A stretch of DNA of 64,000 nucleotides from Lepeophtheirus salmonis (GCF_016086655.4 NC_052133.2:8826301-8890300), one strand, 5' to 3'; shown: positions 23,881 to 35,953, numbered from the stretch's first letter. The notes: a model not told the origin generated them from the letters alone. Made by a program: numbers and translations.

Positions 23881-24364
23881 CTTTATTCGAAATTCGACAA
23901 AAGTTGAAAAACAAACCGTCCTATTAACACTGAGTTGTATTTTCCTGCTGGTAGATGGATATATTTTACAATATTTTATGTTATGTATATTAACAATAAT
24001 TAATTTTCATATATATGAATATGAAGAGAAGAATGAAAGAAGAGATCTGAGGGTACCCACAGGGTATGTAATTTGAATACAATACTTATTCGGCATATTC
24101 TTGCTATAATTAGAATGAAAGCAATAATTAATCGCTAGTTTTGGAACACACTATTTCTACTAATGAATTTGTAATAAAACAACAACTAATCATTCATACT
24201 TTTTTGTACGACTATATAATTTTCTTATTTTTACTTTTTTCATACTATTTGGTATGTATATAAATACGACAAACTCTAAGGCTTATAAATTGACAAGGAA
24301 TGGAAACAAATCAAAGTAGAAAGTGACAAAAAGTCCGCCCTACCAGAAAGTACTTTTTATAGAC

Positions 24365-24880
24365 TTTGCTATACAGAGTTGGGACCCAAGACGGGATTTG
24401 TATGGAAACATTAAAATACTTTTTAAAAACAGATTTGTGATATGTTTAAACACTATATTTATCTAGACTTTTTATTCAATATGTCCTCTCCTTCAGAAAC
24501 AATCAAAGCTTATACACCCCGGCGAACAGATTGGCAGCTCTTGACGATGAAGGCCACGACACCCATCGCTTTCGTGATGGCAGGTGTGGCAGACATTTTC
24601 TCCTGGACACTCTAAACTGTCAAGTCATGGGGGTTGAGATCAGGCCTGGAGGAGGGTCACAGGGGGGTAGACTTGAAGTTAGCGGTATTCTTGTTGTATA
24701 ACCTTTGGTTCTTCTTAGGTGTAATGGATTGTCATTGACTTTTTGATGTTTCGGGCAGTCTGGATGAAGATACCAATGGTTTTTGAAGCTTTCTCGGTAC
24801 CGACACTGGTACAGAGGAGATCGCGCAGGCTTTGCCTTTTTTTGTTGTTGCTCCGATATTTGTTTAAATAAAGACAATGG
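24365..24880 (-). mobile_element. Mariner family B, 3' half
   Basis: TIR TACAGAGTTGGGACCCAAG at 24373 marks the outer end. On the minus strand the transposase C-terminal half is readable in pieces: a PDLNPHDL-like segment near 24640, EKMSATPAITKAMGVVAF, IVKSCQSVRRGV and a degraded SEGGHIE-type end at about 24480, followed by the TIR. The proximal half is missing beyond about 24880. Confidence 0.7.
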
Positions 24881-25129
24881 ATAAAAAATTTAAAAAAATT
24901 CCCCGTTTTTGTTGACCTCTCGTCTATTTGCGTTAAAATTAATGGAAACTCAATCCTGATTAATTGCTACTGGAATCTTTGTGTTCTCATTCTGTAGATA
25001 CTTTGAGGATATGATCCATTATAATGTTAATTACGCACTTAATCCCTAAAGAAAGAAATTTGTATTGTGTACTTCTCAAAAGGGTACTCATTCATGCAGG
25101 GTTAAATATTATAAATGTTAACAAGGGCG

Positions 25130-25405
25130 TCCACAGAATTATTACTATTATTATTATTTTTTTTTTTTTTTTGGGGGTTGCTTGGTTTTTTGGAATTAAA
25201 AAAAATATCTCAAATATAATTTTTTTTGAAAAAAAATTAAAATATAAAATTTTAACAAAAATTTCAAATATCATTTTTTTTTAAGTGAAATTAAATTTAA
25301 CTTAAAATAGTCCATTACTAAAATTTACTTGTAATAAGTAAAAATTCCATGATTTGAGGGAGGAGTTATAGCCCTCCAGTCCAACCCTTTGTGTACGCCC
25401 CTGGT
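25130..25405. repeat. A/T-run element with inverted G/C tips
   Basis: Left tip GGGCGTCCACAGAATTA and right tip, as reverse complement, GGGCGTACACAAAGGGTT enclose alternating T and A runs. This copy shows best that the family has short inverted ends. Confidence 0.6.
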
Positions 25406-25707
25406 TTGACGAGCATACCTTTATTGTTTTAATGTAGTAGTAGGGAGGTGGGCTTGGTTTATTCTAGAGGCGAGATTTAGAATTTTTATAGCAAATGGAG
25501 TCAATTGCTATCATGCATTAGAGCAGTGTGATACTTGAGTTTTCCCTATATTTTATATAATTAAATCAATTGCAATTTATCTCTGGGCTATTAATGGTAG
25601 GATTTATAACAATCTGTTGATTGTTTCAATTTTTAAAATATATACAAAAATGATTTTTTTAAAATTCATTTTCATAATTTGAAATTAGAAAAATCCTTTG
25701 AAAATCG

Positions 25708-26140
25708 AAAATGAACGTGGCCATTTTAACAGTTAGAAGAATGTTCGGAGAAAGAGCAGCTTAGCTGTAATCAGGTCAATATAAATATAAGTGTAATGAC
25801 ATCACGCATGCAAAATCTATCTTTCTTGTCAGAAGTCAGAAGAATTCATCAAATTGGTTGCGTGTTTTGTAAAATCTTCCTGTCTTGCGAGTAGGACCAT
25901 ACATCAAATTGAAAATTCTAGCAAGCTGGATTACATAATGGTCTAATCTTGTATTTCTATTAAACTTGGGTATATGACTTTTCATTTGATCAGCTGTTAG
26001 CAGCTAAGAGATACCCAACACAAATCCCACTCCTTATATAGCAATGTTATAGACTGAAATTACACTGTTTTCAATCCTCAATTCTACTCTGAGTGCAGCT
26101 AAGACTTACAATTATAAATTTCGAGTAGACCCTCATTTTT
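25708..26140 (+). repeat. Composite repeat, A plus B parts with MITE inside
   Basis: The A part (AAATGAACGTGGCCATTTTA, AGCAGCTTAGCTGTAATC) starts at 25708 and the B part (CAATCCTCAATTCTACTCTG) ends near 26140. MITE copy 2 sits between them. Confidence 0.55.
25801..25970 (-). mobile_element. MITE family (CCAAGG TIR), copy 2, left half
   Basis: On the minus strand the TIR reads CCCAAGTTTAATAGAAATAC, then CAGCTTGCTAGAATTTTCAA. This supplies the left end missing in the other copies and shows that the family has matching ends. It is inserted inside the composite repeat A/B. Confidence 0.6.
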
Positions 26141-26324
26141 ACTCTCCATCTTTTATGAGCAAGCCCACTTTTTATTACTCTATACATGGATCTTATATCT
26201 TCAAGAAAGTAATAATCAAAGAGGGTATAATTGTCTAATTCCTTGTGTTTGTAAATTAAAAAGAAAAATTTATGTTTGCACTTTAATGGACGACATATCT
26301 ATTGAACAGTTTAACTAAATAAAG

Positions 26325-26935
26325 TTTAGTGCTTAATACTGAGTGCTCCATTAAAATCTGAACCATATGAATTTTAAACTTCAACAAATTTAATACTATA
26401 AATAGATTTGAATAATGATGGCTTCCAGGAACCCACTGTGCATGTAGTCCTCTGTCATGACGTCCCAGTTCTGGCTGACTGTGGCTTTGACGGACTTGGT
26501 ATTTGGATGACAGATGCCTCAGGTTCGAGATGCACCTAAAAGGTGTAGGCGAGGTGGTTGGCATCAGGCCTGTAGGGGGCAAAAGTGTCAAAAAAGAGTT
26601 GAAAAGAACTCAAAGGACATAAAAGAGTCAAGAGTGAAACCCCAGATATCTTGCATGGGACGTCATGGACGTTAGGGGATGTGTTTGGGCTGTTTTCTGT
26701 AGCTCCTACGGGTCAAGTTTGGCCTTTTTCACCAAGACATTCTTCAACGTTTAGGACTTGCTGACGGTGATCTTGGAGACACCCAACTGCTTGGGGTGAG
26801 AGAATGGAAATTCATCGATCACGTTGAATTGTCATTTTCTCAACTTGTAGGTAAGCTAGAGAGCTCAGGTTAGTTTTGTTGTGTAACTAATTGCTTATGC
26901 TGTAATGTATCGAAATAGATACCATAAAAAGTCGC
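26325..26935 (-). mobile_element. Mariner family A, internally deleted copy, inverted
   Basis: TIR TACTGAGTGCTCCATTAAAA at 26337 (plus strand) is the 3' end. Reading minus from 26930, the family's 5' sequence GCATAAGCAATTAGTTACAC, a start region and the N-terminal piece appear. They then jump across the same deletion as the copies at 10158 and 37060 (GGGTTTCACTCTTGACTC ... TTGACACTTTTGCCCC) to the C-terminal part. Non-coding today. Confidence 0.8.
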
Positions 26936-28384
26936 TCTTGCTTTCTAGGGCATATTATATTCACTTCTAATTATTTATCATTAGTATGTACACCTTTTTC
27001 TCGATTGTTATTTTCTGTTAAAAAAAAAAAGAAGAAGAAGCTTACTGCGAATCAGAGCAGATGTCAGTTGTTGAGGGAGCTCCATTATTTATTTATTATG
27101 GCGTAGGTAACTATATACTTAATGTATATACTAATACTATGTATATTGTATACATAAACGTTCGTCTGTATAATCGATGTTAATGACTCTATGTATAAAA
27201 CGTCAAGGTGTTCAAATCATATGAATTTACATCCTGTTTGCTTGAAAGACTATCATAGAAATTAATATTATGTATAAAACTATTTCGAAATTAAGGACCC
27301 TGTATTTAACCCTTAATTAGTAAACTAATATAATATATACCCCGAGATTTGTAGAAATGTATCTTGTTCCTTTGAATCTACATTTGATCGACAATACATT
27401 TGAAACTGGTCTTGAAATATTAAATATGGTCAGTAACAATTCTTTATATAACTTGACAGGGTGTCTGCAGGATTTCGGGGATAGGGGGGCTTGATTTTGG
27501 ATTTTTTCCAAAAAAATTCAAAATCCAAAAAATAACATTTTATACAAAAAAAAAATTCAAAAAATGAAATTTCATATTTTCATTTTTTTTTTTTGAAAAA
27601 ACATTAATATCCAGAAATATTCTGAAACAACTCAAAAATTAAATGTCTGTGCAAAAACTTTTCAAAAAATTAAATTTCAAATATTTAGTCTCACATAAAA
27701 TGGTGGACTCTTACACTAATATATAGTATTTTAAATTTACAAAAAATTGTAACACGTAATTTTTGCAATATTTGCATAAACGACTCAGTTATTGAGGGTA
27801 ATTTTTGATGAATTTTTTGTACGAAAACAATATTGGGAGCTAGTTATTTTATAAAAGTAATAACTGTTTTACGTCTTTTCCTTTTTTGCATATTAAGTGC
27901 AAAATATTTTTTGTAATTTTATTTGCGAATTTTGATTTCACAAATTACTAACAAAATAACCTTCTGATCTAGAATTCTTTTTTCATTTATATTTTTGTTA
28001 TGTTATTTGAAGTTTTTAGCACTTTTTTTTGAAAATTCAAAATAATATAAATGTATAATGTTTTCATTAGGGTGCCAAATTATAATGGTCGTCGTCAAAG
28101 AAGGGATCTAAACATTATGAAAAAATAATCAGAATGACCAATGTTGTCATTAAATAAAGGAATAGGACAAAGAAATTGCACCTTATACTAGTTGCAATTT
28201 GTACACATCATAGACGAGTAAATTCCTCGTATATTTTCTTATAACCCCCTTTCTTACAAAATATTTACGTTAGGACATTTCCTTTAAATTTATACAGAAA
28301 CGGGACATATACTTTGTGGATTGTCATTTTGTTCGTCGAATGTTGGAGTTATTTTGGGGGTACTTAAATAACTAATAAGAGCCC

Positions 28385-28715
28385 TGCACAACCCCCCAAT
28401 TGTATCCCAAATGTTGAGTGTGTTTTAGGGAAATTTAATTTTAGAAATTTTTTCCAAAAAAACTTTTTTTTACATAAAAGATAGGGATTTTTGTGGAAAA
28501 AAATTATACTTGAAATTTTTCTCCAACAAATTAATACGTTACTTTTTCTAAAAAAAAAATCAATTCTTTTTGAGAAACTATGGTTTTTTTGAAATTTTTT
28601 TCCAAAAAATTTAATTTTCAAATCTTTTTTAATTTTTTTTTTAGTTTTTGATTTTTCAATAATATTCCATAACCCCCCTTAAAAAATTTTACTTTTGTGA
28701 GGGCCCCTGATAGCA
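28385..28715. repeat. A/T-run element, further copy
   Basis: The tip GCACAACCCCCCAATTG, then TTTTTTCCAAAAAA-type runs, ends AGGGCCCCTGATAG. It holds a low-complexity open frame (28364-28621) that is not a gene. Confidence 0.55.
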
Positions 28716-29261
28716 AAGTGGTATTTTGAAATATATTTTAAATGTTAAAGAATCTGTATCGGGATTTTTTTTATGGAATCCTCCAATCACTTTGTATTCC
28801 TCATTATAGTATGATTTACATACGCACGTATGAAAGTCATACAATACATTAACAGTCATCCATCCCATGTCCAAAATCCACCTGGACATTCTTATAAACT
28901 AAACATGTATAACTCTTTATGCAGATGCGTTGTTAGAAAGTAAGCGAAACCCCTACCATGTGAAAGAATGAAGAGAGAGAGAGAGATGATTAATACTAAT
29001 TATTCCCTAGGTTCCTTTTTGAGATCCCGTCTTGTTTCCTGGCATTATATAAATTTTTCCCATGACGCGGGCTTTTTATAACAAGATGTAAACCCCTTAC
29101 AAATACACAATATTCTATGTACTACAATTACATAAATAGTTAATATATTTTGGCGTTTTTATTTTTGATGCTTACCTCATGGGAAAAAAGGAAAATATAT
29201 GACGTAAGAGAACAAACAATTTATTGATTTTAAACTTCCATAGATACATAATTTATATACA

Positions 29262-29613
29262 AGGTTGGGCAGCAAAACGTGAACTCGATTGTTTCCTGGC
29301 CTTTATGAAATATCTCAGAAAGTGGAGTTGTTTCTGTGTTTATGGTAAGGGCCCAAATTGCACTTCACAGCCCTGCTGATAGTCCTAACAGCCACGGAGA
29401 AGTCTTTGGTGAAGTGATTCATCGAAAGCTGGACTCAGGATTCCTCTTTTAAATTATACTCTTCAGTTCCTGATTCTCTGGAGAGGTCTTCTCTATCATT
29501 CTTCATCTTGAGCAACTTGAAAACTAGGCTCCTAGAGCACTTCATATCTCCATAATCCTCTCCACCTCTACTCCAGCATCAGTAGTCCACGTATTGTTGC
29601 CCAACTCTGTAAA
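29262..29613 (-). mobile_element. Short mariner derivative, family C, paired TIRs
   Basis: Left end CAAGGTTGGGCAGCAAAACG and right end (reverse complement) CAGAGTTGGGCAACAATACG form 26-bp inverted repeats next to TA on both sides. Inside, the minus strand reads FTKDFSVAVRTISRAVKCNL, the second helix-turn-helix of a mariner transposase. About 350 bp long, therefore non-autonomous. Confidence 0.75.
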
Positions 29614-30327
29614 CATATATCTTCAAATACGTCATCAGATTCTCTCCCCAAAAATACTTTAAGCTTTTATTTATTATGTCCATAGATTTGGTCTGAATCA
29701 GTATTTTCCAAATACAGGTACGCATATCCATGGCTGTTCATGGAGGCACTCAAGAGGGTACTCAAAAATTTCACAAGCGGTAGATCACTGAAAATAAAAA
29801 TACTTTACGCTGATTTGGGGTCACTTGACAGAAAGAAATGTTTTATAACTGGTACATCACTGATAAAGGTTGATAATCCATGGTCTAGAACAGGGGTGGT
29901 CAAACATTGATGTGAAAGGGACACATTAACCCTCCGGTAATGAACTGAGTAAAAAAGAAATCCAAAAATAAAACGTATATGCCTTGATAATTTCTGTCTC
30001 CCCCACCCCTCCAACCACCCTATTTTAAATAATTCTGCAAAATCACTTCACAAACTTGAAACAAATGTTTTTTTGCTATAAATTAGCTGCAGGATCCCTA
30101 ATAACAAATAATAAGACCTCCACCACGCTGGAAAAATATTGTACCTTTTTTTAAATCGAAGTAGAGTCCTTTCGTCATCTAAACTATTCTCCGTAAGGTA
30201 GCAGAAGGTTAAGTAATCCGTGCTTTTGGAGTTATGATCTTGGGTAACGACTGGCTCATAATGATGAACCCGGTATTGGATGAAAATATGAAGTTGTAGT
30301 GTATAATAACAGAGTTCTTACTATCAA

Positions 30328-31200
30328 TACGAGGTGTGCCCTAAAAGTAAGGCAGCTTTAATTTTTTTCATGAAGTAATATTGATTTATTCATCAATATT
30401 AATGTTGCTCCCTTCCGTTGCAATCTACTTGTACAAGCGCTTTTTGTACAATCCTCTAAGTACTTTTCGGTATAGCCTTGAGCTTCTCCAGCGACCCAGT
30501 CTCTATCTCCCACATCGTTGGAAATCTCCTTCCTTCCATAGGTCTCTTCAGTTTTGGAAAGATGAAATAGTCCCATTGGGCTCAATCCAGCATGATTCTG
30601 ATGTTGTTTTTGTCCAAAAAATCAAACACAGTCAAAAATGAGTGAGCAGGGGCATAATCGTGGTGCAAAATCAATGCATTGTTTTCTACAATTCCGGACG
30701 TTTACTTCGTATTGCTTCTCCCAAGCGTCGCATAACTTCGAGATAATACTGTTCATAGACCGGACGGCAATATGCTAAGAACTCCTGAGTCACGACTTCA
30801 ACTTTTGCATTGTTGACTTGCTTGGGCGTCATTGGCCTCTTCCCGGCCATTTTGGGAGAACTTATACCTCTTGTAAATATTGTTTTACGCAGAACATTTT
30901 CCCTGTATGACCCTCTCAACATTTCAACTGTTTTAAAGCACTGGATATCATTTTTTACACAAAATTTGATTTAAATTCTTTGATCCATGTTTTTCAATAG
31001 CAAAAAATCTCCGAACACGCAAAATAAAACTAATCGTTACCCCCACTCACAAACAAATTAAACATATAATATAGCAGAAAATGTGAATATATGTTCGTAG
31101 CGAGTGCATTGACATAAAAAAATCAAAAAAAATGATCAGTCTAAATGTACGTTCCCTGCGAAATTTCAAAAATCACCTTACTTTTTGAACACACCTCGTA
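30328..31200 (-). mobile_element. Mariner element with intact TIRs, internally deleted (873 bp)
   Basis: Ends TACGAGGTGTGCCCTAAAAG and, inverted, TACGAGGTGTGTTCAAAAAG form imperfect TIRs of about 28 bp, with TA at each boundary as expected for target duplication. Minus-strand coding traces match mariner transposase: YYLEVMRRLGEAIRSKRPEL (open 30686-30922), then HDYAPAHSFLTVFDFLDKNN and YFIFPKLKRPMEGRRF around 30520-30660. A terminal AIPKS-like part lies near 30450. Full-length relatives are about 1.3 kb, so the N-terminal DNA-binding half is missing. Confidence 0.85.
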
Positions 31201-31505
31201 TGTATGTACTCTTTAGCTGCGTTCTAAGTGTAAATCTTTATCCTTTCACTGTCAAAAAAAAAGAAAACAATTTATTGAAGTTTGAAGTATATATACATTT
31301 AAATTTTATTTTCAATTTATAAAACTATTATCATAAATCATATGTACTAAATTGTGTAGTAATATTACTAAAAGAAAGTTGGCAGTTTATGTTATAGAAT
31401 TTTAAACATATTTTGAACAAATATTCATGAAAATGTATAGGTACAAATTCTAATTATCTTAATATGGAGATCATATACTTAATTTTTCTTTCTTTTTCAA
31501 TATTA

Positions 31506-32011
31506 TACGAGGGTGTTCTCAAAAGATTCCAATCTCAGCGAGAAGATGACAAAACTTGTAAATAACAGCAATTTAAATTTATCTAGCATTTGTTGAAGTT
31601 TCAGCCATTTTGGACGTGTAGTTGTTATATCATAATAATACATAGTTTGAGTGAGTTGATGTAAGCTTTATTCTGAGAATGGACAAAATCGAGTATACAG
31701 CTGTTATTACATATTTTTTTGCTGAATGTGTAACTTTTAAATAGATTCAAACAATAGCAGACATATAAAGGCTTGTTTTCTTAAAATTTGACACCTTTAA
31801 GTCAACACAACTCAGAGTAATTGAGCGGGGGAAAAAAAAGTGTCTACGAACAATTATTTTGCTTGAAAATCCCCAGTATTATTTGGATGGATTACAGAGA
31901 TGGGAGCATCACTGGGAGAAGTCTGTAGAGTTACAAGCAGACTACTTTGGAAAAAAAGGGGGGTAATCCAAAGTCTTTTTTAGGTCGGAAACTTTTCTAA
32001 CCACCCTCGTA
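31506..32011 (+). mobile_element. Mariner-derived non-autonomous element (506 bp)
   Basis: TIRs TACGAGGGTGTTCTCAAAAG and, inverted, TACGAGGGTGGTTAGAAAAG, with TA at the ends. Near the right end the plus strand encodes LDGLQRWEHHWEKSVELQAD, the last residues of a mariner transposase (the family's WxxRWxKCIxLQGDYFE), in one open run into the TIR. The rest is A/T-rich filler. Confidence 0.8.
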
Positions 32012-32091
32012 TTTACTGATGAAAGGGAACCTTACATATGCAGGCCTGTATAAAACCCTGTCCTGCCAGTATGTGAAAGTTTAAAGAAACC

Positions 32092-32260
32092 CAAAATGAA
32101 CTTGGCCATCCTAATAATCTAAAGAAGGTTTGGCCGGAGCTTAGTTGTAATGAAGTTCTATAACATCAGCTACAAGCTGCCTTAGGAGGAAGGAAATAAA
32201 CATACATCTCACTCCATATAGAGCCTGTACATGAAATATGTAGATAGGTCAATAATAATT
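32092..32260 (+). repeat. Composite repeat, A part with B trace
   Basis: AAAATGAACTTGGCCATCCT and CGGAGCTTAGTTGTAATGAA match the A part, and TCTCACTCCATATAGAG resembles the start of B. A reverse-oriented B trace is also present at 50145-50193. Confidence 0.5.
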
Positions 32261-32599
32261 TCAGCTTATTTGAAAAAGTAAAAATATTGAGAGGTAGCTA
32301 CATGGCCCTAAATTTTTGAATATATGCATTTTTAAAGAAAAAACTGAGTATTTACTTGAAAACTGTTCATAAATATAATTCAAATGTAGGGTCTTGCTCT
32401 TTTTTTTTTTTAAATTATAAATTGAACATAATAAATTTGTTAATAAAATGTATTGTATAACTATTTAGAAAAACATATTATTTAGTTATAATATGGTATC
32501 TTTCAGTTAAAAGGCAACTAATGTCATTGTTATTAAAAATTTACGACTTTTTGACTTAATTTAATGCGAATGAAACATAGTTGCAAAATTTGATATTGA

Positions 32600-32870
32600 T
32601 AACACGGCGTGCCGTTACTTCGCTAACAAAAAGAACCCCATGTATTTTGTTGTCAGCTGTTGATTGCCTCATCTCGTTTGATACGTCATGGCTACTTCCT
32701 AATGCTTTCTATTTCACAAATAAAGAAAGTAATAAGGTATTCTTATGCTCTGTTTCCCAAAAGAGAGGAATACAATTACTTGTTGATCCCGCGTCCTTTA
32801 TAGAATATATATTGGGCATTTTATTATTTCTATGAATAAATTTTGGCTATCATACACAAATACAAATGAA
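32600..32870 (+). repeat. 270-bp dispersed repeat, copy 1
   Basis: GCGTGCCGTTACTTCGCTAA, TTTTGTTGTCAGCTGTTGAT, GATACGTCATGGCTACTTCC and CTGTTTCCCAAAAGAGAGGA recur at 33905, 34560 (inverted) and 63890. An 84-residue open frame across it is not conserved in the other copies, so it is probably not protein-coding. Confidence 0.7.
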
Positions 32871-33624
32871 TAACTACTCTTTTAATAAAATATTACGAAG
32901 CAATATTATAATACAGTATCGAATAAAATACTGTGTTTTATACGTAATTCATTTTAAAAACCGTAAAGAAATAATGTGACAATGAGTACATAAGATATAA
33001 ATGGCAGTTGGTATAATTCACTTGTTTGACTAACTACCAGATGATACATCTAATATTTGGGTTGTGATATGATAAAAAAATAAAAGCGGGATCATAAGCT
33101 TAATTTCAATTAACTTTAATTCACTTTATTTGGGACGCATAAATAGTATTTTTTTCTAAATCATTATAAAATATATTTTAGTCCAAATTAATTAAACTCT
33201 ATGTATAGTTTTTACGAAAAAGCTATAATTTGAAGTATATGGACAGTATTCAAGCAAATATTCAGTCTTTTCTTTAAAAAGTAAATTTTAAAAACTCTAG
33301 GGCCGTTGAGCTAGTCTCACATGTATTTAAAAATGCTCAAACGTTTCTCAAATGTTTTTTGTACACAAAGACATCATTTTTTTACTTAAGCCATTTACTT
33401 TTTCAAAAATGTTGAAATTATTGTCGGTACAGAGTTGTACAAAATATATCCAAGAATGGAGTTTTTTTTAAGTTGGCAATCTGAACAAGGTTTTTAATTT
33501 TCTAAATCTGTTATCATTCTTACTTAATTGATGAAGACAGAACATATAATTATAAAGTAAAAACTGGTGAGTGAGTTCACGAAAGGCAGGAAAGTAACAT
33601 TGAGGGCTTGGTCTTGAGTTATAT

Positions 33625-33890
33625 TGGGGGGTCCTTGGAAATCGGAACAATCCCTCATTCAATAATTAATGAAGGTTGAGTTATTTAAATGAGTTAATAT
33701 TTTGACATATCTAAGTTTAAACAATAAGTTACAAAGCGAGACAAACCTGAGCTCTCCAGATTATATTCAAGTCCCGAACATGACATTTGAACGTGATTGA
33801 CTAAATTCCGTTCTTGCACTCCAAGGAGTTGGGTATCTCCAAGATCATGGTCTACGCAGTCAGCGAGTCTGAAACGAAAATACTTCGTCG
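33625..33890 (+). mobile_element. Mariner family A, 5' end fragment
   Basis: From GGTCCTTGGAAATCGGAAC through CAATAAGTTACAAAGCGAGA to TTGAACGTGATTGACTAAAT and a start region. It breaks off near 33890, where the 270-bp repeat begins. Confidence 0.7.
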
Positions 33891-33904
33891 TATAAATCAT
33901 GGCA

Positions 33905-34090
33905 AAAATACCAATGTATTTTGTTGTCAACTGTCGTTTTCCTCGTCTCACTTGATATGTTATGGCAATTTAATAATTTATTCTTTTTGATAAATAATCT
34001 AAGTAATAAGTTGTTCTATAATTAATACTCCGTTTCCCAAAGAACAGGAATATAATTTCTTGTTTATCCCTCGTAGTAGTCGTATATTGA
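33905..34090 (+). repeat. 270-bp dispersed repeat, copy 2
   Basis: Direct copy of the repeat at 32600 (TGTATTTTGTTGTCAACTGT, CTCCGTTTCCCAAAGAACAG). It lies immediately behind a mariner family A 5' fragment. Confidence 0.65.
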
Positions 34091-34228
34091 TATATACATA
34101 AATATCACGTCATTACCTTTATTGTATCACGCAACCTTTCTTTAAAAAAGAAACCGTAAAAAGGCCCAAATCTTCTTGCAATTAGCCAAATAAGGCAATC
34201 ATACCAACTGTTCTTTATATTTTAAATC

Positions 34229-34461
34229 AAGCTTGCTAGAATTTTCAATCTGATATATTGTACCTAAAGTTTGGCAACACAGGCAGATTTTGACAAAATA
34301 CGCTAAACTAATCGACTATGACGTCACTATTGCTAGAATTTTCAATTTAATGTATCATACCGATAGTTGGGTAAGAAAAACAGATTTTACCGAAACACTC
34401 ATTCAGTCAAGCATCAGTCGTACAGACGTTATGGTATAACCTTGTTTTTCTATTAACCTTG
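34229..34461 (+). mobile_element. MITE family (CCAAGG TIR), copy 3
   Basis: Starts AAGCTTGCTAGAATTTTCAA and ends GGTATAACCTTG...TATTAACCTTG. It contains an internal tandem duplication of about 90 bp, with GCTAGAATTTTCAAT near 34234 and again near 34335. Non-coding. Confidence 0.7.
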
Positions 34462-34559
34462 AATGATACCTATAAAAATTCATAATTTACTAATTTTATA
34501 TTAGCTTTTTATCGATTCTGTAATAAAATATTACAAGAAAAGTGTATCTATACATTTGT

Positions 34560-34890
34560 ATATGGTAGCCAAAAAATTTTACAGAAATAATAAGATGGCC
34601 AACATATATATGTATACATACACCACTAGGAATCAATGAAAAATTGTATTCCTGTCCTGTTGAAAACGGAGCATAATTATAATGCATGTTATTACTTAGT
34701 TTATTTTTCAAAAAAATATAATAGTAATAATAATAGGAAATAGCCATGACGTATCAAGGTAGATGAGTGAATCAACAGCTGACATAAAAATACAATGGGT
34801 ATTTTTGTGTTAGAGAAGGAACACTCTGATGTACATATAGTGACCATTTTATTATTTCTAAAAATGAATTTTCGGCCATCATATAAAAAT
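34560..34890 (-). repeat. 270-bp dispersed repeat, copy 3, inverted
   Basis: The reverse complement reads TTTTATGTCAGCTGTTGATT, GATACGTCATGGCTATTTCC and GCTCCGTTTTCAACAGGACA. With copy 2 it makes a large inverted repeat around the MITE at 34229. Confidence 0.65.
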
Positions 34891-35449
34891 ATCAATGTAA
34901 AACTACGCTAATAATGAAAGATTACTTAGCAAATTTTTAATCATATAAAATACTATTAATGCTTATATATATTTCATTTTAAAAATTGTGATGATTTAAT
35001 ATGAATGAAGTTATTGTAGTGGTACTTAAAAAATGAATAGAAGTTGGCCTGACTGACTTAACTATCAGATCATTTTGTGGCTTTTTTTTTTTTTTTAGAA
35101 AAAAGGTTGTGTGATACAATAAAAGTAACGACGAGATATATATATATATATATTTCCATGATTTACGTATATATTAAGGTGCATCAGATCCTCCCAAGGA
35201 AAAAATATTACCTATAATAAAGACACACCGTATGAAATACTTTTAAATTCTACCGTTTTTGTTTATTTCAAGGATTATGTGCTTAATAGTATTATTTTTA
35301 ACTTGTACTTCCTTGAAAATATGTTGTTTTAATTTTAGTTAGTAAGAAATAAATGGGTACAAATCTGACAACATTTCTTTTATGGCTTAAGAGAGCACAG
35401 AGAAATAAATTGCATCACTTAAGTGGGATTCAAAACTTATTGCTAAATT

Positions 35450-35815
35450 TATTTTTTGAAGTTTTTTTTTCTCAAAAATCCATCGTTATTTACAAAAAAT
35501 TAAATACAAAAATTTTGTAGCTACTGACATTAATCTAAATTTTTTGGAAAACAAATTTAAAAATATAATTGATAATATAAAATTTTTTCTAAAAAAATTT
35601 TAAAAATCCATAGCTATTTACTAAAAATTTCAATTATTAAATTTTTCAGAAAAAGTTTTAAGCTACTGATTTTTTTTTTCAAAAATCCATAACTATTCAC
35701 AAAAATTATAATTTGACTCAATGACAGAAAAATTTTCTAGTAAAAAGCAAAAACTCCTTAATTTGTAGAGGGCTGCAGCTCCTCCAGCCAACCCGTTGCA
35801 GAAGATCCTGGATTA
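35450..35815. repeat. A/T-run element, further copy
   Basis: Repeated AAAATCCATAGCTATTTAC-like units between T/A runs end in GGGCTGCAGCTCCTCCAGCC, the same G/C tip seen at 25375 and 43510. Confidence 0.6.
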
Positions 35816-35908
35816 GGGACGAGAATATTAGGATTTGTAAAGCAAAATATTTTATATTTACCATTATAATAGTTAATTTGTATCTACAACACTGAAATAT
35901 ATGATAAT

Positions 35909-35953
35909 ATATCTAACCTTAAAAGTATTTTTAATACTTTTAAGGTAAGATAT
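35909..35953. repeat. Near-perfect 21-bp hairpin, 3-nt loop
   Basis: Left arm ATATCTAACCTTAAAAGTATT and its right partner differ at one position, around the loop TTT. It lies in A/T-rich DNA with no gene nearby. Confidence 0.8.

Noticed and set aside
25024..25284. Open frames on both strands (86 and 60 residues)
   Set aside because: Low-complexity A/T-run element; overlapping mirror-image frames of Lys/Asn/Ile/Phe.
28970..28990. (GA)n tract as a regulatory GAGA site
   Set aside because: Plain microsatellite with no gene nearby.
32581..32835. 84-residue plus-strand frame
   Set aside because: Lies in the 270-bp dispersed repeat and is not kept open in the other copies.
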